Assembly (NCBI GenBank): GCA_016191145.1
Contig: JACPPD010000003.1
Span: forward strand, 288,778 to 352,777
Direction: 5' to 3'
Source of the DNA: Ignavibacteria bacterium
GTDB lineage: Bacteria > Bacteroidota > Ignavibacteria > Kapaibacteriales > Kapaibacteriaceae
DNA length: 64,000 nt
The notes under the pieces were generated by a model. It saw nothing but the letters and a program-made list of their open reading frames with translations. It was not told where the DNA came from and ran no database searches. The position numbers and the translations under genes were made by a program. Shown here piece by piece: positions 10,170 to 19,940 of this stretch (positions within the stretch are counted from its first letter, which is position 1; every line of letters begins with the position of its first letter).

Positions 10170-10652
10170 TCAGGTCTCTTGCAATGCTGGCTGATGAACT
10201 GATGATGCATCGGCTGGATTCTTTTCCTTACGATACACGAGGACAATTTTACTGCTGTGAATGAGATCGGGGAATCTGAGCATGTGTTTATTGAATCGCT
10301 CGGTAGAGTCTATCCTCCTAAAATAGATGTTCATATCATTTAGTTGTTTTAGAATGGTGTTGGCTGACTCCAAGGCTATAAGAGTAGAATTCATAATGGA
10401 ATCAAAATAGAGGGTTTTAAACATTGAGCGGATGGAATCCAAACGTACATCCGTAGAATTCAAAACGGAATCAAAATTGAGAATCCTAAACATTGAGCGG
10501 ATGGAATCCAAACGTACATCAGTAGAGTTCATAACGGAGTCGATATTGAGTGTCTTAAAGATTGAATCGATGTGTCTGTTGTTCACCGACGTGCCGATGT
10601 TCAGGCTTTGCAAAACTGAGTCTATGTTCACCACCTGCAGTACGGAGTCCAT
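10170..10652 (-). pseudogene. NIDS-repeat protein remnant, in frame with the downstream T9SS domain
   Basis: 160-codon ORF of unknown family. It consists of a short repeated module of the form N-[IMF]-D-S-[VI]-x3-L (NMDSVLQVV, NIDSVLQSL) and two near-identical 23-residue units (VMNSTDVRLDSIRSMFRILNFDS-like, 69 bp each). The tail ends HQPALQET before TGA 10170. The repeat pattern extends 25 codons upstream of the ATG at 10652 (NIDSILHRL) without another ATG, and no signal peptide is visible, so the 5' end also appears lost. Same frame as the T9SS fragment beyond the TGA. Likely a decayed surface protein; no function assigned. Confidence 0.55.
10421..10558 (-). repeat. 69-bp in-gene tandem repeat
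   Basis: Two adjacent 69-bp copies, starting at 10421 and 10490 (both ACATTGAGCGGATGGAATCC), encode the 23-residue repeat of the NIDS-repeat remnant. A degenerate third copy is recognisable at about 10387-10420. The unit is a multiple of three, so expansion or contraction keeps the frame. Confidence 0.75.
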
Positions 10653-10744
10653 GTTCAGCCGATGAAGTATAGAATCAATGTTAATCTCATCGGTTCTCTC
10701 AAAATTTACACTGCCATTGGATTTGCGTTAACGGTGAAAAAATT

Positions 10745-11368
10745 TCAGCTTTCCGTTATCATGTTCAATCCTGACTTCCATCTCAATGATGTCGCGTAAG
10801 TGGGCTTGATGGAATCCGGCAGAGTATTCATGAATTCCATATTAGGCTGATACCACATCACAACATCATCGTCAGGCATTTGGCTTGCAACAGGAATCAG
10901 CATGTTTGCATCGATTGTCCGTGCAGACGTTGAACCGATTACACGCCCCCTACCAGTCGAAGATGTAAACATTACGGGAAGCGGTCGGGGACGGTCCAAA
11001 AACACATCTTCCTGTGGGCGGTTGTTGCGATAGAAACAGAGCTTGACGCGTTGCTGCTTTGAATCGTCCGGACATGATGTTAAGCTGTCGGATTCAAACA
11101 GGCCGAAATAAATTGCTGCCAGCGATTGCTGGCGTATCGAAAGAGATGATTCCACTGCGTCATCACATCGGAGTGCAAAGAACAAAATCTGGTCTGTCGC
11201 TTCTTTGATGGTTGCGAATTGTATATGCCGAGAATTTTCATCGTCGCCGACGCGTTCACTTGCAGATTCAACGGTACCTGGCTTGTTCTCATCGATGTTT
11301 GACGGAAAGATGACGCCAGAAGACAAAACAACGCTCGTGCCTACCTCAGATTTATCCCGAAGTATCAT
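10745..11368 (-). pseudogene. Membrane-anchored protein downstream of an ECF sigma factor, 5' truncated
   Basis: 207-codon ORF with unrecognised soluble domain. Reading upstream of its ATG 11368 the frame stays open for ten more codons giving LAALAVAVGVTSMIL, a good transmembrane helix, then meets a TAG. Beyond that TAG the same frame gives GSPIILIP. The preceding gene is a truncated ECF sigma factor, so this is probably the transmembrane plus periplasmic part of the sigma factor's partner (anti-sigma-like or accessory protein) that has lost its N-terminus. The partner role is inferred from position only; no anti-sigma zinc motif is present in what remains. Confidence 0.45.
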
Positions 11369-11657
11369 CGAGGTAACACCTACAGCAACTGCCAGCGCTG
11401 CCAGCTACGGTATGAGAATAATTGGTGACCCATCGTCTTCGCTTAACAATTCTGCTTGCAATGGTAAACAGGTACGACGCAAATGCCTGGTGATCCCTGA
11501 GTTTTTCAAAACGTTCAAAAGCTACGAGAACACATTCAGGCACAACGTTCTCAGCATCGTGTTTTGTGCGCACCATCGACCTTACGAATCGCCACAATGC
11601 GTCTTGATGCGGTTCCAACAGAATTAGAAATTGTTCTGACAAACTGTCCGGATGCAT
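11352..11657 (-). pseudogene. Truncated ECF RNA polymerase sigma factor (region 2 only)
   Basis: The first ~75 residues match sigma-70 region 2 of ECF factors: ALWRFVRSMVRTKHDAENVV, then FERFEKLRDHQAFASYLFTI and a basic KRRRW. After that the frame runs into a non-homologous 25-residue tail. Region 4, needed for -35 recognition, is absent, and 101 aa is about half of normal length. The tail overlaps the next remnant out of frame, consistent with a deletion or frameshift joining the two. The canonical AEDVVQE core is altered to AENVVPE. A GCAACC word (11680-11685, minus strand) sits upstream and resembles autoregulated ECF -35 elements. Confidence 0.6.
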
Positions 11658-11727
11658 TGTAGAGTTTGGTTAACAAACAGGTTGCACAACTCGGCGTAGG
11701 TGTCTGTACTACCAGAAAAGTTTCATC

Positions 11728-12918
11728 TTAATCCTGATAATGGATTTTGATGCTATCTGAAGCATTCCGCGCAAGCTCTCTGAGCCTGACAACTGCATCA
11801 CGATATGCGTCGGCTCCATGCACTTGCTCGGATGCAAGGGCAACACCCATTCTGCGGTATTTGTGTGCCGATGGTTTACCGAAGATTCGAATCTCGACAT
11901 TCGGACTACTGAGAGCCTCTTCGAATCCTGTGAAGTCTGGTTCAACAGCGCTTGCAGCATCGGCCAGAATAACTGCCGATGCTCCTGCTTTTAGTAAGGA
12001 TATTTCCGGAATCGGATAGCCGAGAACTGCGCGAGCATGAAGTTCAAATTGATTGAGATTAGTGCATCCGCTGAGTGTAACCATGCCGGTGTCGTGCGGG
12101 CGCGGAGAGAGTTCGCTGAAATACACATCATCTCGAGTCAGGAAGAACTCCACGCCCCAAATCCCTGCACCCGTCAGCGAGTCAGTAACTGCCCTGCCCA
12201 TTCCCTGCGCTTTTTTGAGTAATGAAGGGGGCATATCATGCGGCATCCACGACTCCTGATAATCACCGCGCTCCTGACGGTGGCCAACGGGAGGACAGAA
12301 CAGAGTGGGACCGTTCATCTGAGTGACGGTGAGCAACGTAATCTCTGATTCGAACGGTATGAATTCCTCAACGATCATTTCTCGAACATCGCCGCGCGAG
12401 CCTTCCATTGCATATTCCCAGGCATGCTGAACGTCGGCTGCTGTATGCACTATGCTTTGCCCCTTCCCGCTCGAAGACATTAGCGGCTTTACAACACATG
12501 GGATTCCAATTTGCTGGACGGCGTCTATAAAGTCCTGTCTGGTTTGAGCATACATGTAGCGAGCCGTCCTCAGTTTGAGGTCCGAAGCTGCGAGCTCTCG
12601 AATTGCCTTTCTGTTCATCGTCATGTTTACTGCTCTTGCACTTGGAACCACATGAATTCCTCTGTGCTCATAATCAAACAATCGTTCAGTTCTTATCGCT
12701 TCGATTTCCGGTACAATGATGTCCGGTTCTATTTCCTGTACTACGGCATCGAGCGAAGGCCCATCGAGCATCGAAATCACACGCGAATCGTCGGCGACCT
12801 GCATCGCAGGCGCATTGCGGTAGGAGTCGACGGCAACTATATGGTGACCGTACCGCTTAACTGCAATTACGAATTCTTTGCCAAGTTCTCCACTACCAAG
12901 GAGTAAGATTTTCTTCAT
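11728..12918 (-). CDS. purT: Formate-dependent phosphoribosylglycinamide formyltransferase
   Basis: PurT, an ATP-grasp ligase making formyl-GAR from GAR, formate and ATP in purine synthesis. 396 aa, full length. The N-terminus [14 protein letters not shown] forms the preATP-grasp fold, EAIRTERL matches the PurT-specific substrate loop, [15 protein letters not shown] is the ATP-grasp glycine-rich loop, and [14 protein letters not shown] is a family signature near the active site. It begins 45 bp after the end of priA on the same strand, so the two may be co-transcribed. Confidence 0.93.
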   Translation of the reverse strand: MKKILLLGSGELGKEFVIAVKRYGHHIVAVDSYRNAPAMQVADDSRVISMLDGPSLDAVVQEIEPDIIVPEIEAIRTERLFDYEHRGIHVVPSARAVNMTMNRKAIRELAASDLKLRTARYMYAQTRQDFIDAVQQIGIPCVVKPLMSSSGKGQSIVHTAADVQHAWEYAMEGSRGDVREMIVEEFIPFESEITLLTVTQMNGPTLFCPPVGHRQERGDYQESWMPHDMPPSLLKKAQGMGRAVTDSLTGAGIWGVEFFLTRDDVYFSELSPRPHDTGMVTLSGCTNLNQFELHARAVLGYPIPEISLLKAGASAVILADAASAVEPDFTGFEEALSSPNVEIRIFGKPSAHKYRRMGVALASEQVHGADAYRDAVVRLRELARNASDSIKIHYQD

Positions 12919-12963
12919 TGATCAATATATTTAGTGAACGATAAATTGTTCAGTTCGGAATAA

Positions 12964-15468
12964 TCAAAGTGTGCCGGATGCATCTACGTCGACTGATACC
13001 CGCACTGCCGACGAAGCATACGATTCGAAATATGCCGAAATAACAGCATTCAAAACAGAGCGGCACGCCGATCCAGAGGGATCGACTGCCTTGGGATTCT
13101 TAATCACGATAACTCGTCGGAATCGGTTTCGTATTCTTTGGATAGGGGGCAGTTGAGGCGGGTAGCAAACGAGAGCGGGATGGTTAGTCGGTAAAAGTTT
13201 TGAAACTACTGTAGCAGCATGTTCTACGCGCTCCTGGTTTGAGCCGCTGAAATGTATTACAATGAATCGGGAATAGGGAGGATACAGCAGCTCTCTTCTC
13301 AATACGAGTTCATGTTCGCGCCATTCCTTCTGCGAATTATTTATGACTGACTGAATGACGGGATGCTCCGGAGAGGAAGTCTGGATGATTACACGCCCCG
13401 GATGCGATGCAGCCCTGCCGGCACGACCCGAAACCTGAATCAGCAATTGGGATGTTCGCTCATGTGCTCTGAAATCATTTTGGTACAGAGACTGATCGGC
13501 ATTCACAACACCAACGAGCGTGACTCTTGGAATATCCAGACCCTTGGAAACCATCTGTGTGCCAATGAGAACGTCGACCCTGCCTTCAATGAATCGGGTA
13601 AGAATGCTGCGATGTGCCCCTCGTCTGCGAGTGGTATCGGTGTCCATACGCTCAACAGCAACCTTAACTCCCGGAAGCGCCGTACCAAGCGCCTTGTTAA
13701 CGTCTTCCTCAATGCGTTGAGTGCCAATTCCACTTTCAGTTAAATCAACACCACCGCACGTTATACAAACAGTTCGGGCTCGTTCGGTGTGTCCGCAGTA
13801 GTGGCACTTAAGCATGCCTGTTGCCTTGTGCCACGTTAACGATACATCGCAGTTTGGACACTCTGGAACTGTACCACAGTCCTGACACTGCATTTGAACT
13901 GCATAGCCCCGCCGGTTGAGAAAAAGAATTGTGCCTTCTTTTTTACCAATGCGATCGATTATGGCATCGAGCAGTTGCCCGGAGATAGTACCGAAAGCGT
14001 TTCCGGTCCGGCGTTCCTCCCGCATATCTACCAGCTCAATCTGTGGAAGGGTTGCCCCATCAATGCGTTGCGATAGAGTGAGATTTATAAAGCTTTTTAT
14101 TTCGACGTTATAAATACTCTCAAGCGAAGGTGTTGCCGATCCCAGGACAACCGGACACTGTTCCAATTGTGCACGCATGATTGCTGCGTCTCTTCCATTA
14201 TATCTCGGCGACGGATCCTGCTGCTTGTATGAAAGTTCATGTTCTTCATCAACAATTATTACACCCACGTTCTCCAAAGGTGCAAATATTGAAGACCGTG
14301 CTCCGATAACAATTGCCAGTTCACCTTGGCGAATGCGGCGCCACGTGTTCACTCGTTCGCTCACGGCCATGCCCGAGTGAAGCACTGCAATCTTGTCGCC
14401 AAAAACAGCTCTGAACCGATCCTGCAATTGAGGTGTGAGAGATATTTCTGGAACAAGCATTAAACATGTTCTGTTTTTATTGAGCACAGCATTCATTATG
14501 CGCTGATAGATTACCGTTTTTCCCGAGCCGGTGATTCCCTCAAGAACATATGGAGAGAACGTGCCTAGTCCTTCGGTGATGGAAGCAACTGCTTTGTGCT
14601 GTTCATCGGTAAGGTCAATATCCCGCTCATCAATTGTTTGCAATGGGAATTCAACAGCATTATCCTGCGGTTGTGGATGTACAGTGGTTTCCACTGCAAG
14701 CCCCTTATCAATCAGAGCATCTATTACAGCAACACTCACACCCAACTCTTTATGCAAGTGCTGCACTTGAACGGGTCCTTCCTTGCGATGATAGGCAAGG
14801 TAGAGCTGGCCCAGCACAAGGCTTTGTTTTGGGGCGCGGGCATCGAGTGCATCGAGAGTTTGTCTAATCAAATCTTCGTTTGTTGCAAGAGCCTCGGCAA
14901 CCGACACAGCGCGAACTAAACGAACGGTGCGATCGCGTTCGATTTCTGTCTGAACAGTGATATAACCGAGACGCTGAAGCGCATCGATCTGATACGAGAT
15001 AGTCGTACTATTTAGTTGTTTTTGCAAGTAGTCTATGGTAACGTCTTCGGGATGACTATCGAGCACTCGCAGCAGCTCAGCCCTCTTCGGCGCTTTCTTT
15101 GCCATCTCTTCGAGTTCAGTCGTATCGACAGATTTCACCAGAGTTATGCGCACCACACTCGAAGGAGCCAGTCCTGTGGGTAAGGCTGCATCGATTACTT
15201 CGCCCCACGAGCACAGGTAGTACTCACCGATCCTGCGAGTGAGTTCGAGAATGGTTTGCGGAAACGCAGGCACATCGTCGAGGACTTCCTGAATTTCTTT
15301 AGCGCCTTGGTATTTTTCAGCATTAACACCCACAATCGTTCCCGTTACGATGCGACGTCCCAATGGCACCAACACCCGAGAACCAACCTTAATTTCTTGT
15401 GTTGAGAGATATGTTAGGGGGCTTGAACGCGGAATCGGAAGAGCGACACGGTAGTATGCAGTCTGCAT
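12964..15468 (-). CDS. priA: Primosomal protein N' (replication restart helicase)
   Basis: PriA, a 3'-5' DNA helicase that reloads the replisome at stalled forks. I start it at ATG 15468 (MQTAYYRVALPIPRS), 834 aa; the track start adds 72 residues without family resemblance that overlap the htrA upstream region. N-terminal 3'-DNA-binding domain includes VGSRVLVPLGRRIVTG. Helicase motifs: GITGSGKT (Walker A), VDEEHE (DEEH box), LGSATPSLES. The zinc-binding insertion has paired cysteines (CQDCG, CPNCD, CHYCG, CITCG). Divergent from htrA over 77 bp. Confidence 0.95.
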   Translation of the reverse strand: MQTAYYRVALPIPRSSPLTYLSTQEIKVGSRVLVPLGRRIVTGTIVGVNAEKYQGAKEIQEVLDDVPAFPQTILELTRRIGEYYLCSWGEVIDAALPTGLAPSSVVRITLVKSVDTTELEEMAKKAPKRAELLRVLDSHPEDVTIDYLQKQLNSTTISYQIDALQRLGYITVQTEIERDRTVRLVRAVSVAEALATNEDLIRQTLDALDARAPKQSLVLGQLYLAYHRKEGPVQVQHLHKELGVSVAVIDALIDKGLAVETTVHPQPQDNAVEFPLQTIDERDIDLTDEQHKAVASITEGLGTFSPYVLEGITGSGKTVIYQRIMNAVLNKNRTCLMLVPEISLTPQLQDRFRAVFGDKIAVLHSGMAVSERVNTWRRIRQGELAIVIGARSSIFAPLENVGVIIVDEEHELSYKQQDPSPRYNGRDAAIMRAQLEQCPVVLGSATPSLESIYNVEIKSFINLTLSQRIDGATLPQIELVDMREERRTGNAFGTISGQLLDAIIDRIGKKEGTILFLNRRGYAVQMQCQDCGTVPECPNCDVSLTWHKATGMLKCHYCGHTERARTVCITCGGVDLTESGIGTQRIEEDVNKALGTALPGVKVAVERMDTDTTRRRGAHRSILTRFIEGRVDVLIGTQMVSKGLDIPRVTLVGVVNADQSLYQNDFRAHERTSQLLIQVSGRAGRAASHPGRVIIQTSSPEHPVIQSVINNSQKEWREHELVLRRELLYPPYSRFIVIHFSGSNQERVEHAATVVSKLLPTNHPALVCYPPQLPPIQRIRNRFRRVIVIKNPKAVDPSGSACRSVLNAVISAYFESYASSAVRVSVDVDASGTL

Positions 15469-15545
15469 TATCGAACAAATGTATGAGGCTCGGTAACGTT
15501 CACACGATTCGCAATAATTTTCAAGAAGAATCGACCTGCCAAACC

Positions 15546-16718
15546 ATGCTGACCAGAACGATAAAAAATGTTGTTTCAGCCATTGCGATGGCTTTGTTGT
15601 CGCACCCACTTGCATTACCGGAATTACGCGCGATGCCAGGTACATCTGTCTCTGACGACATCTCGCAGGGACGGCAGAACGCAATAACGCGGGCTGTTGC
15701 TAAATGCTCTTCCGCCGTTGTTGGTATCAACGTTACTGAGATTAGAGAGCAAGTGTATCGAGACCCATTTGCTGATGATCCATTTTTTCAGCAATTCCTG
15801 CGCCGGCGGGAATACGTTCAACGGTACAAGGTTCACGGTGTAGGATCCGGTTTCATTATTTCGAAGGATGGTTTTGTCCTTACCAACGATCACGTTGCCG
15901 GCAAGGCTTCGAAAGTTGTAATCACCATGACGGACGGAAAGAAATTCGACGCGAAGGTTGTTGGTAGTGATGCCGTTTCTGATGTTGCACTGTTGAAAAT
16001 TGATGGGGCAAACCTTCCCTACCTGGAGCTGGCTAATAGCGAAGACGTTATTGTGGGCGAATGGACTATTGCATTCGGAAACCCCTTTGGATTATTCGAC
16101 TACAATGCAAAACCAACGGTAACAGTTGGAGTTGTAAGCAATACTGGCGTTAACTTTACCCAACCTGACTACAGCGGCGAAGAGCGTGTATATAAAGGCA
16201 TGATTCAGACAGATGCAGCCATTTCATCGGGCAACAGTGGAGGTCCGCTGGTGAATGCCGTTGGCGAAGTAATCGGTATTAACACCGTCATTTATTCAAC
16301 AGCACAGAGTGCAAGCGGAGCAGGATCCATTGGAATTGGTTTTGCAATTCCAATTAATCGCGTCAATAGCATTGTAAAGCGGCTGAAAGAAGATGGTAAA
16401 ATCGATCGGAATTTTTGGACGGGAATGCGCCTGCAGGAAATCACCCAGGAAATAGCTGAGTACTATGATCTCAAACAAGCGGAAGGTATACTGGTGACGC
16501 GCATTGCAGGCAATAGCCCGGCAGACAAAGCAGGACTAGAGCCGGGTGATATCATCATTGCAATCAATGGTGAACAGGTTGTCAATAACAACGACCTTAA
16601 TCTTGCAATCCTCGATGGCGTTGTTGGACAAAAAATTACCATGACCATACTGAGAAATAAGGAAACGATGAAGCTGACGATGACGCTTGAGAAAGCTCCG
16701 GGGGGAATGCGTGACTAA
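15546..16718 (+). CDS. Trypsin-like serine protease with PDZ domain (DegQ/HtrA family)
   Basis: Periplasmic protease/chaperone for misfolded envelope proteins. I start at ATG 15546 ([10 protein letters not shown]), which opens a signal peptide; the track start lies inside the priA 5' region. Catalytic triad: His in LTNDHV, Asp in VSDVALLKI, Ser in [11 protein letters not shown]. One PDZ domain follows (about 300-385: [23 protein letters not shown]). At 390 aa with a single PDZ it is nearer DegS or a short DegQ than two-PDZ DegP. The first ~35 mature residues include an HtrA-like [12 protein letters not shown] linker. It is co-transcribed with lptB, whose GTG overlaps its last codons. Confidence 0.9.
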   Translation: MLTRTIKNVVSAIAMALLSHPLALPELRAMPGTSVSDDISQGRQNAITRAVAKCSSAVVGINVTEIREQVYRDPFADDPFFQQFLRRREYVQRYKVHGVGSGFIISKDGFVLTNDHVAGKASKVVITMTDGKKFDAKVVGSDAVSDVALLKIDGANLPYLELANSEDVIVGEWTIAFGNPFGLFDYNAKPTVTVGVVSNTGVNFTQPDYSGEERVYKGMIQTDAAISSGNSGGPLVNAVGEVIGINTVIYSTAQSASGAGSIGIGFAIPINRVNSIVKRLKEDGKIDRNFWTGMRLQEITQEIAEYYDLKQAEGILVTRIAGNSPADKAGLEPGDIIIAINGEQVVNNNDLNLAILDGVVGQKITMTILRNKETMKLTMTLEKAPGGMRD

Positions 16719-17460
16719 CGCAAATATCGGATCGGTTCTCCGTGCAGATAAGCTGAAAAAGATTTACGGGAAACGTACCGTCGTTCACGATAGTTCCCTA
16801 CAGGTTCGGCAGGGCGAAGTGGTAGGTTTATTGGGACCCAACGGAGCAGGAAAGACCACAACGTTCTACATGATTGTCGGCTTGGTTGCGCCGGAATCGG
16901 GAAGGGTCTTTCTCAACGAAACAGAAATCACTTCGAAACCAATGTATCGAAGGGCTCGCGCCGGACTTGCCTACCTCCCTCAGGAACCCAGCATCTTCAG
17001 AGGCATGAGCGTTGAAAACAATATCCTTGCCGTTCTCCAACTCAAAAAAATGTCTGGTGCGGACCGACGAAGCCGCCTTGAAGGATTGCTGGAGGAATTC
17101 GGTATCGCTCATGTTAGAAAAAGCAAGGGCTATATGCTGTCGGGCGGTGAGCGACGTCGCTGCGAAATTGCCAGGGCATTGGCATCGGATCCCAAATTTA
17201 TCTTACTCGACGAACCGTTTGCCGGGATCGACCCATTGGCAGTTGAAGAAATCATGAAGATTGTTCGGCATTTAAAAGACAAGGGCATTGGAGTATTAAT
17301 CACAGATCACAACGTCCACGAAACGCTTTCCATCACCGACAGGGCATACATCCTGATTGATGGAAGTATCTACGTCAGCGGCACTGCCGAAGAAGTGTCT
17401 AATAATCCTGGTGTTAGAAAGAACTACCTTGGCGAGAATTTCACCCTTGCCAGGTATTAA
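16711..17460 (+). CDS. lptB: LPS export ABC transporter ATP-binding protein
   Basis: LptB, the cytoplasmic ATPase that powers LPS transport with LptFG. Walker [12 protein letters not shown]-loop LPQEPSIF, signature [15 protein letters not shown], Walker [15 protein letters not shown]-loop ITDHNV; the ERRRCEIAR and [11 protein letters not shown] patterns are LptB-specific. I prefer GTG 16711, which overlaps the htrA stop and has GGGGGG just upstream; the track start at 16687 lies inside htrA. Length 249 aa. No lptA, lptC or lptFG nearby. Followed by the 29-bp tandem repeat. Confidence 0.92.
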   Translation: MTNANIGSVLRADKLKKIYGKRTVVHDSSLQVRQGEVVGLLGPNGAGKTTTFYMIVGLVAPESGRVFLNETEITSKPMYRRARAGLAYLPQEPSIFRGMSVENNILAVLQLKKMSGADRRSRLEGLLEEFGIAHVRKSKGYMLSGGERRRCEIARALASDPKFILLDEPFAGIDPLAVEEIMKIVRHLKDKGIGVLITDHNVHETLSITDRAYILIDGSIYVSGTAEEVSNNPGVRKNYLGENFTLARY

Positions 17461-17474
17461 GCAAGCAACAAGAA

Positions 17475-17583
17475 CATGCCGGGAGGCATATGCTGCCGGG
17501 TAACATGCCGGGAGGCATATGCTGCCGGGTAACATGCCGGGAGGAATATGCTGCCGGGTAACATGCCGGGAGGAATATATCAG
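17475..17583. repeat. 29-bp intergenic tandem repeat, array A (about 3.8 copies)
   Basis: Head-to-tail copies starting at 17475, 17504, 17533 and 17562 (last partial). The unit reads CATGCCGGGAGGCATATG followed by CTGCCGGGTAA. Copies 1-2 are identical; copy 3 and the partial fourth change GGCATATG to GGAATAT(G). The array lies 14 bp after the lptB stop in a convergent intergenic region. Its reverse complement differs by only two bases from the unit of the array at 61917-62057. There are no spacers, so it is not CRISPR. Confidence 0.9.
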
Positions 17584-17701
17584 GGAACCTCATTCATGTT
17601 TTATTCGGCGACGTAAGAGGTTGATAGGTAGTGACCTTAACTTTTGCAAATGATATTTTTTCTATCTAACTTGGATGTTACGTACTTCTGTTACGTAAAG
17701 G

Positions 17702-17752
17702 TGGGCTTGGGGCAACATGAGAGTTTGTGCCAAGCCCATTGCTTTTATTTTA
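17702..17752 (+). terminator. Rho-independent terminator after lptB
   Basis: A 9-bp perfect stem TGGGCTTGG / CCAAGCCCA (17702-17710 with 17730-17738) is followed on the + strand by TTGCTTTTATTTTA. It would end + strand transcripts reading out of htrA-lptB through the repeat array. A second small inverted repeat (TTACGTA...TACGTAA, about 17679-17698) lies just upstream. Confidence 0.6.
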
Positions 17753-19940
17753 CTTCAAATTGTATCACCACACTCCGTGCCGGACTTAGGTTGGCGACAG
17801 CTTCGGTATAGTAGTAATCAAAAACATTGCGTCCAACCAGACCTATGCGTATCGTCTGGCTGTACCAGTTCCTGATTGTCCAAAACAACCTGAGATCAAC
17901 AACGTGCGCTGCAACACGAGCACCTGCATCGGGGATAAAGAGCACAAGCCTGTTGTCGATGTTTTGAACTCGACTCTGAAAACGATATTCTGCCTGAAAT
18001 TCAAGCGATTCGAATGGAGTCCACGAACCTAGTGTGTACCACAGAATATTGTTGCGATACTTAAGCGTTTCGTTCAAAATCAAATCCTTTGGCAGCATGG
18101 CAGTGATGCCAGAGGCAATTGCAATATCTTTTGAGACCATTGCCCGCGCGGTTAGCTCCATTCCAAAAATTCGTGCTCGAGTAACATTCGTAAACTGAAT
18201 AGGAACGTTGGGATCGTCAAAGGCAAACGTGGGTTCGATAAGATCGTAAAGTTCGTTATCAAAAACTGCAGCATCCAGTTCAATTGGTATTAACCATTCG
18301 GTTGTTGAATAGCGCATGCCAAGCTCTGCCGACCATGAGGTTTCCGGCTTGATGTTCGGATTGGGCTTAACATCGAACGGACCATACTTGATGTTAGCAT
18401 ATCGCTCAGCGATTGTTGCGGCTCGAAAGCCCCTTCCCACCGATGCCCTAATGTGTAACGCGTCGAGTAACTTCCACGACATACCGAGCTTCGGTGAAAA
18501 TTCCAGTTGAGCAGGCAATGAATATGTTTCTTCACGATCGGCACGCAGACCAGCAGTGATTATCATTGAATTGTCGAACGTGTATTCACCCTGTGTAAAT
18601 GCACTGAACAACGTCTGTAGTTGATTCCCATACACATCGGCACGCACGGCGTTGATTTTTCCAGAGATGCCACTTGTTGCAGTAAACACTTCGGAAAATG
18701 AATGCGTAATGTGACCATCGACATTCCATGCATACGCAATAGACTGATTTGAATCGAGAGCCGCGTTATCAACGCGATTTTCAAAACGCGTTCTATACAT
18801 ACCTGGCCTGATGGTCAGCGATGTCTTTGAATCTATTAATTGCATCCACTCTCCAAATACTGCGATTTTCTGAGTCCACAGACGCTCGTTCAAGTCCTGC
18901 GCTGGCGGCGGACGTGTTGCATTGCGCAGATCCTTCCAATAGATAAAATTTTCAACATTTGATTCCGAAAACAGCGTGGCAACAGTAAGCTTAGCTTTAT
19001 CCACGGGCTTCCATTGCACCTTGCCCCAGCCGAAACCGCGAAGTGAACGATCGAACTGACGGTAGCTTTCATCCGATCGGATGCCTCCGCTCAGGTTGAT
19101 GCTAAATTTATCTATGGTTTGCGTCGCCCGCAGGTCCGCTCCCCACTGCGTTGGAACGGTAGTGCGGTATTTCCACTCGCCGTAACGAGGTTCAGTGTAT
19201 GCTCCGCCATAAACTCTGGCGTTGATGTGCATACCCTCCTTAGGCGATTCTGTAAACATGCTTACTACTCCTCCCAAAGCACCAGTGCCATACAGAGCCG
19301 ATCCGGCGCCCTTGATAACTTCGATTCGTTCTACATCTGCAACGGGCATCACTTCAAACTTGACGTCGCCATTATCGCCAGAAAGCACGGGGAAGCCGTC
19401 CAGCAGCACCATTGTTCTGGAACCGACGCCGAACGCAAAGCCGCTTGTACCCCGAACACTGATTTGATCGCGCACTACATTGACTCCGCTTACATACCTC
19501 AGAGCTTCGTCGAGTCTTGTAACGTTCCTCTGCGTAAGCTCACGTTGATTTACGGTCGACACAGATATCGGAACGTCCTGCACATTTTGGACTGTCTTAT
19601 TTGCCGATACAATTATTTCACCTGTTTTGATACTTGTTTGTAACATGGTAAGAACAACTTCAATAGAGCCATCATCCTTGATGAATGCCGTTACCGAAGT
19701 TGGCTCGTACCCGATCAAAGTCGCCTTAATAGATATTTTTCCTATGGGCACATACCGGAGAACAAAGCGTCCCGATGAGTTGGTGATTGCTCCGAGCTGC
19801 GTGCCTTCGATACCAATAGACACCCCTGCGAGTGGCGATCCGTCCTCTCTGTCTGTTACAAAACCGTTTATCGTTCCCACCTGTGCAAGTGCATTGGTGC
19901 ATGTAATGATGAGAACGCAAAATGTCGGAATGAAATTCAT
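17745..19940 (-). CDS. TonB-dependent receptor with N-terminal carboxypeptidase-regulatory-like domain
   Basis: Outer-membrane active-transport receptor, 731 aa. Signal peptide ends at NALAQ. Residues about 24-100 form a CarboxypepD_reg-like domain (INGFVTDREDGSPLAGVSI). The plug (about 115-225) has ISVSTVNQRELTQRNVTRL, RTMVLLDGFPVLSG, VERIEVIKGAGSALYGTGA. The rest is a beta-barrel. It resembles BtuB/FepA-type receptors, but the ligand cannot be read. It overlaps by 4 bp the lipoprotein gene upstream (19937-20443), which is probably its surface partner. The C-terminus ends QFEVK, not the usual terminal aromatic residue. Confidence 0.9.
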   Translation of the reverse strand: MNFIPTFCVLIITCTNALAQVGTINGFVTDREDGSPLAGVSIGIEGTQLGAITNSSGRFVLRYVPIGKISIKATLIGYEPTSVTAFIKDDGSIEVVLTMLQTSIKTGEIIVSANKTVQNVQDVPISVSTVNQRELTQRNVTRLDEALRYVSGVNVVRDQISVRGTSGFAFGVGSRTMVLLDGFPVLSGDNGDVKFEVMPVADVERIEVIKGAGSALYGTGALGGVVSMFTESPKEGMHINARVYGGAYTEPRYGEWKYRTTVPTQWGADLRATQTIDKFSINLSGGIRSDESYRQFDRSLRGFGWGKVQWKPVDKAKLTVATLFSESNVENFIYWKDLRNATRPPPAQDLNERLWTQKIAVFGEWMQLIDSKTSLTIRPGMYRTRFENRVDNAALDSNQSIAYAWNVDGHITHSFSEVFTATSGISGKINAVRADVYGNQLQTLFSAFTQGEYTFDNSMIITAGLRADREETYSLPAQLEFSPKLGMSWKLLDALHIRASVGRGFRAATIAERYANIKYGPFDVKPNPNIKPETSWSAELGMRYSTTEWLIPIELDAAVFDNELYDLIEPTFAFDDPNVPIQFTNVTRARIFGMELTARAMVSKDIAIASGITAMLPKDLILNETLKYRNNILWYTLGSWTPFESLEFQAEYRFQSRVQNIDNRLVLFIPDAGARVAAHVVDLRLFWTIRNWYSQTIRIGLVGRNVFDYYYTEAVANLSPARSVVIQFEVK

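Noticed and set aside
11658-11727. Functional ECF promoter upstream of the truncated sigma
   Set aside because: A GCAACC word is present but no confident -10 could be placed, and the sigma gene itself is broken, so I did not annotate it as a promoter.
17475-17583. CRISPR array
   Set aside because: Copies are directly adjacent with no spacers and there are no cas genes in the window.
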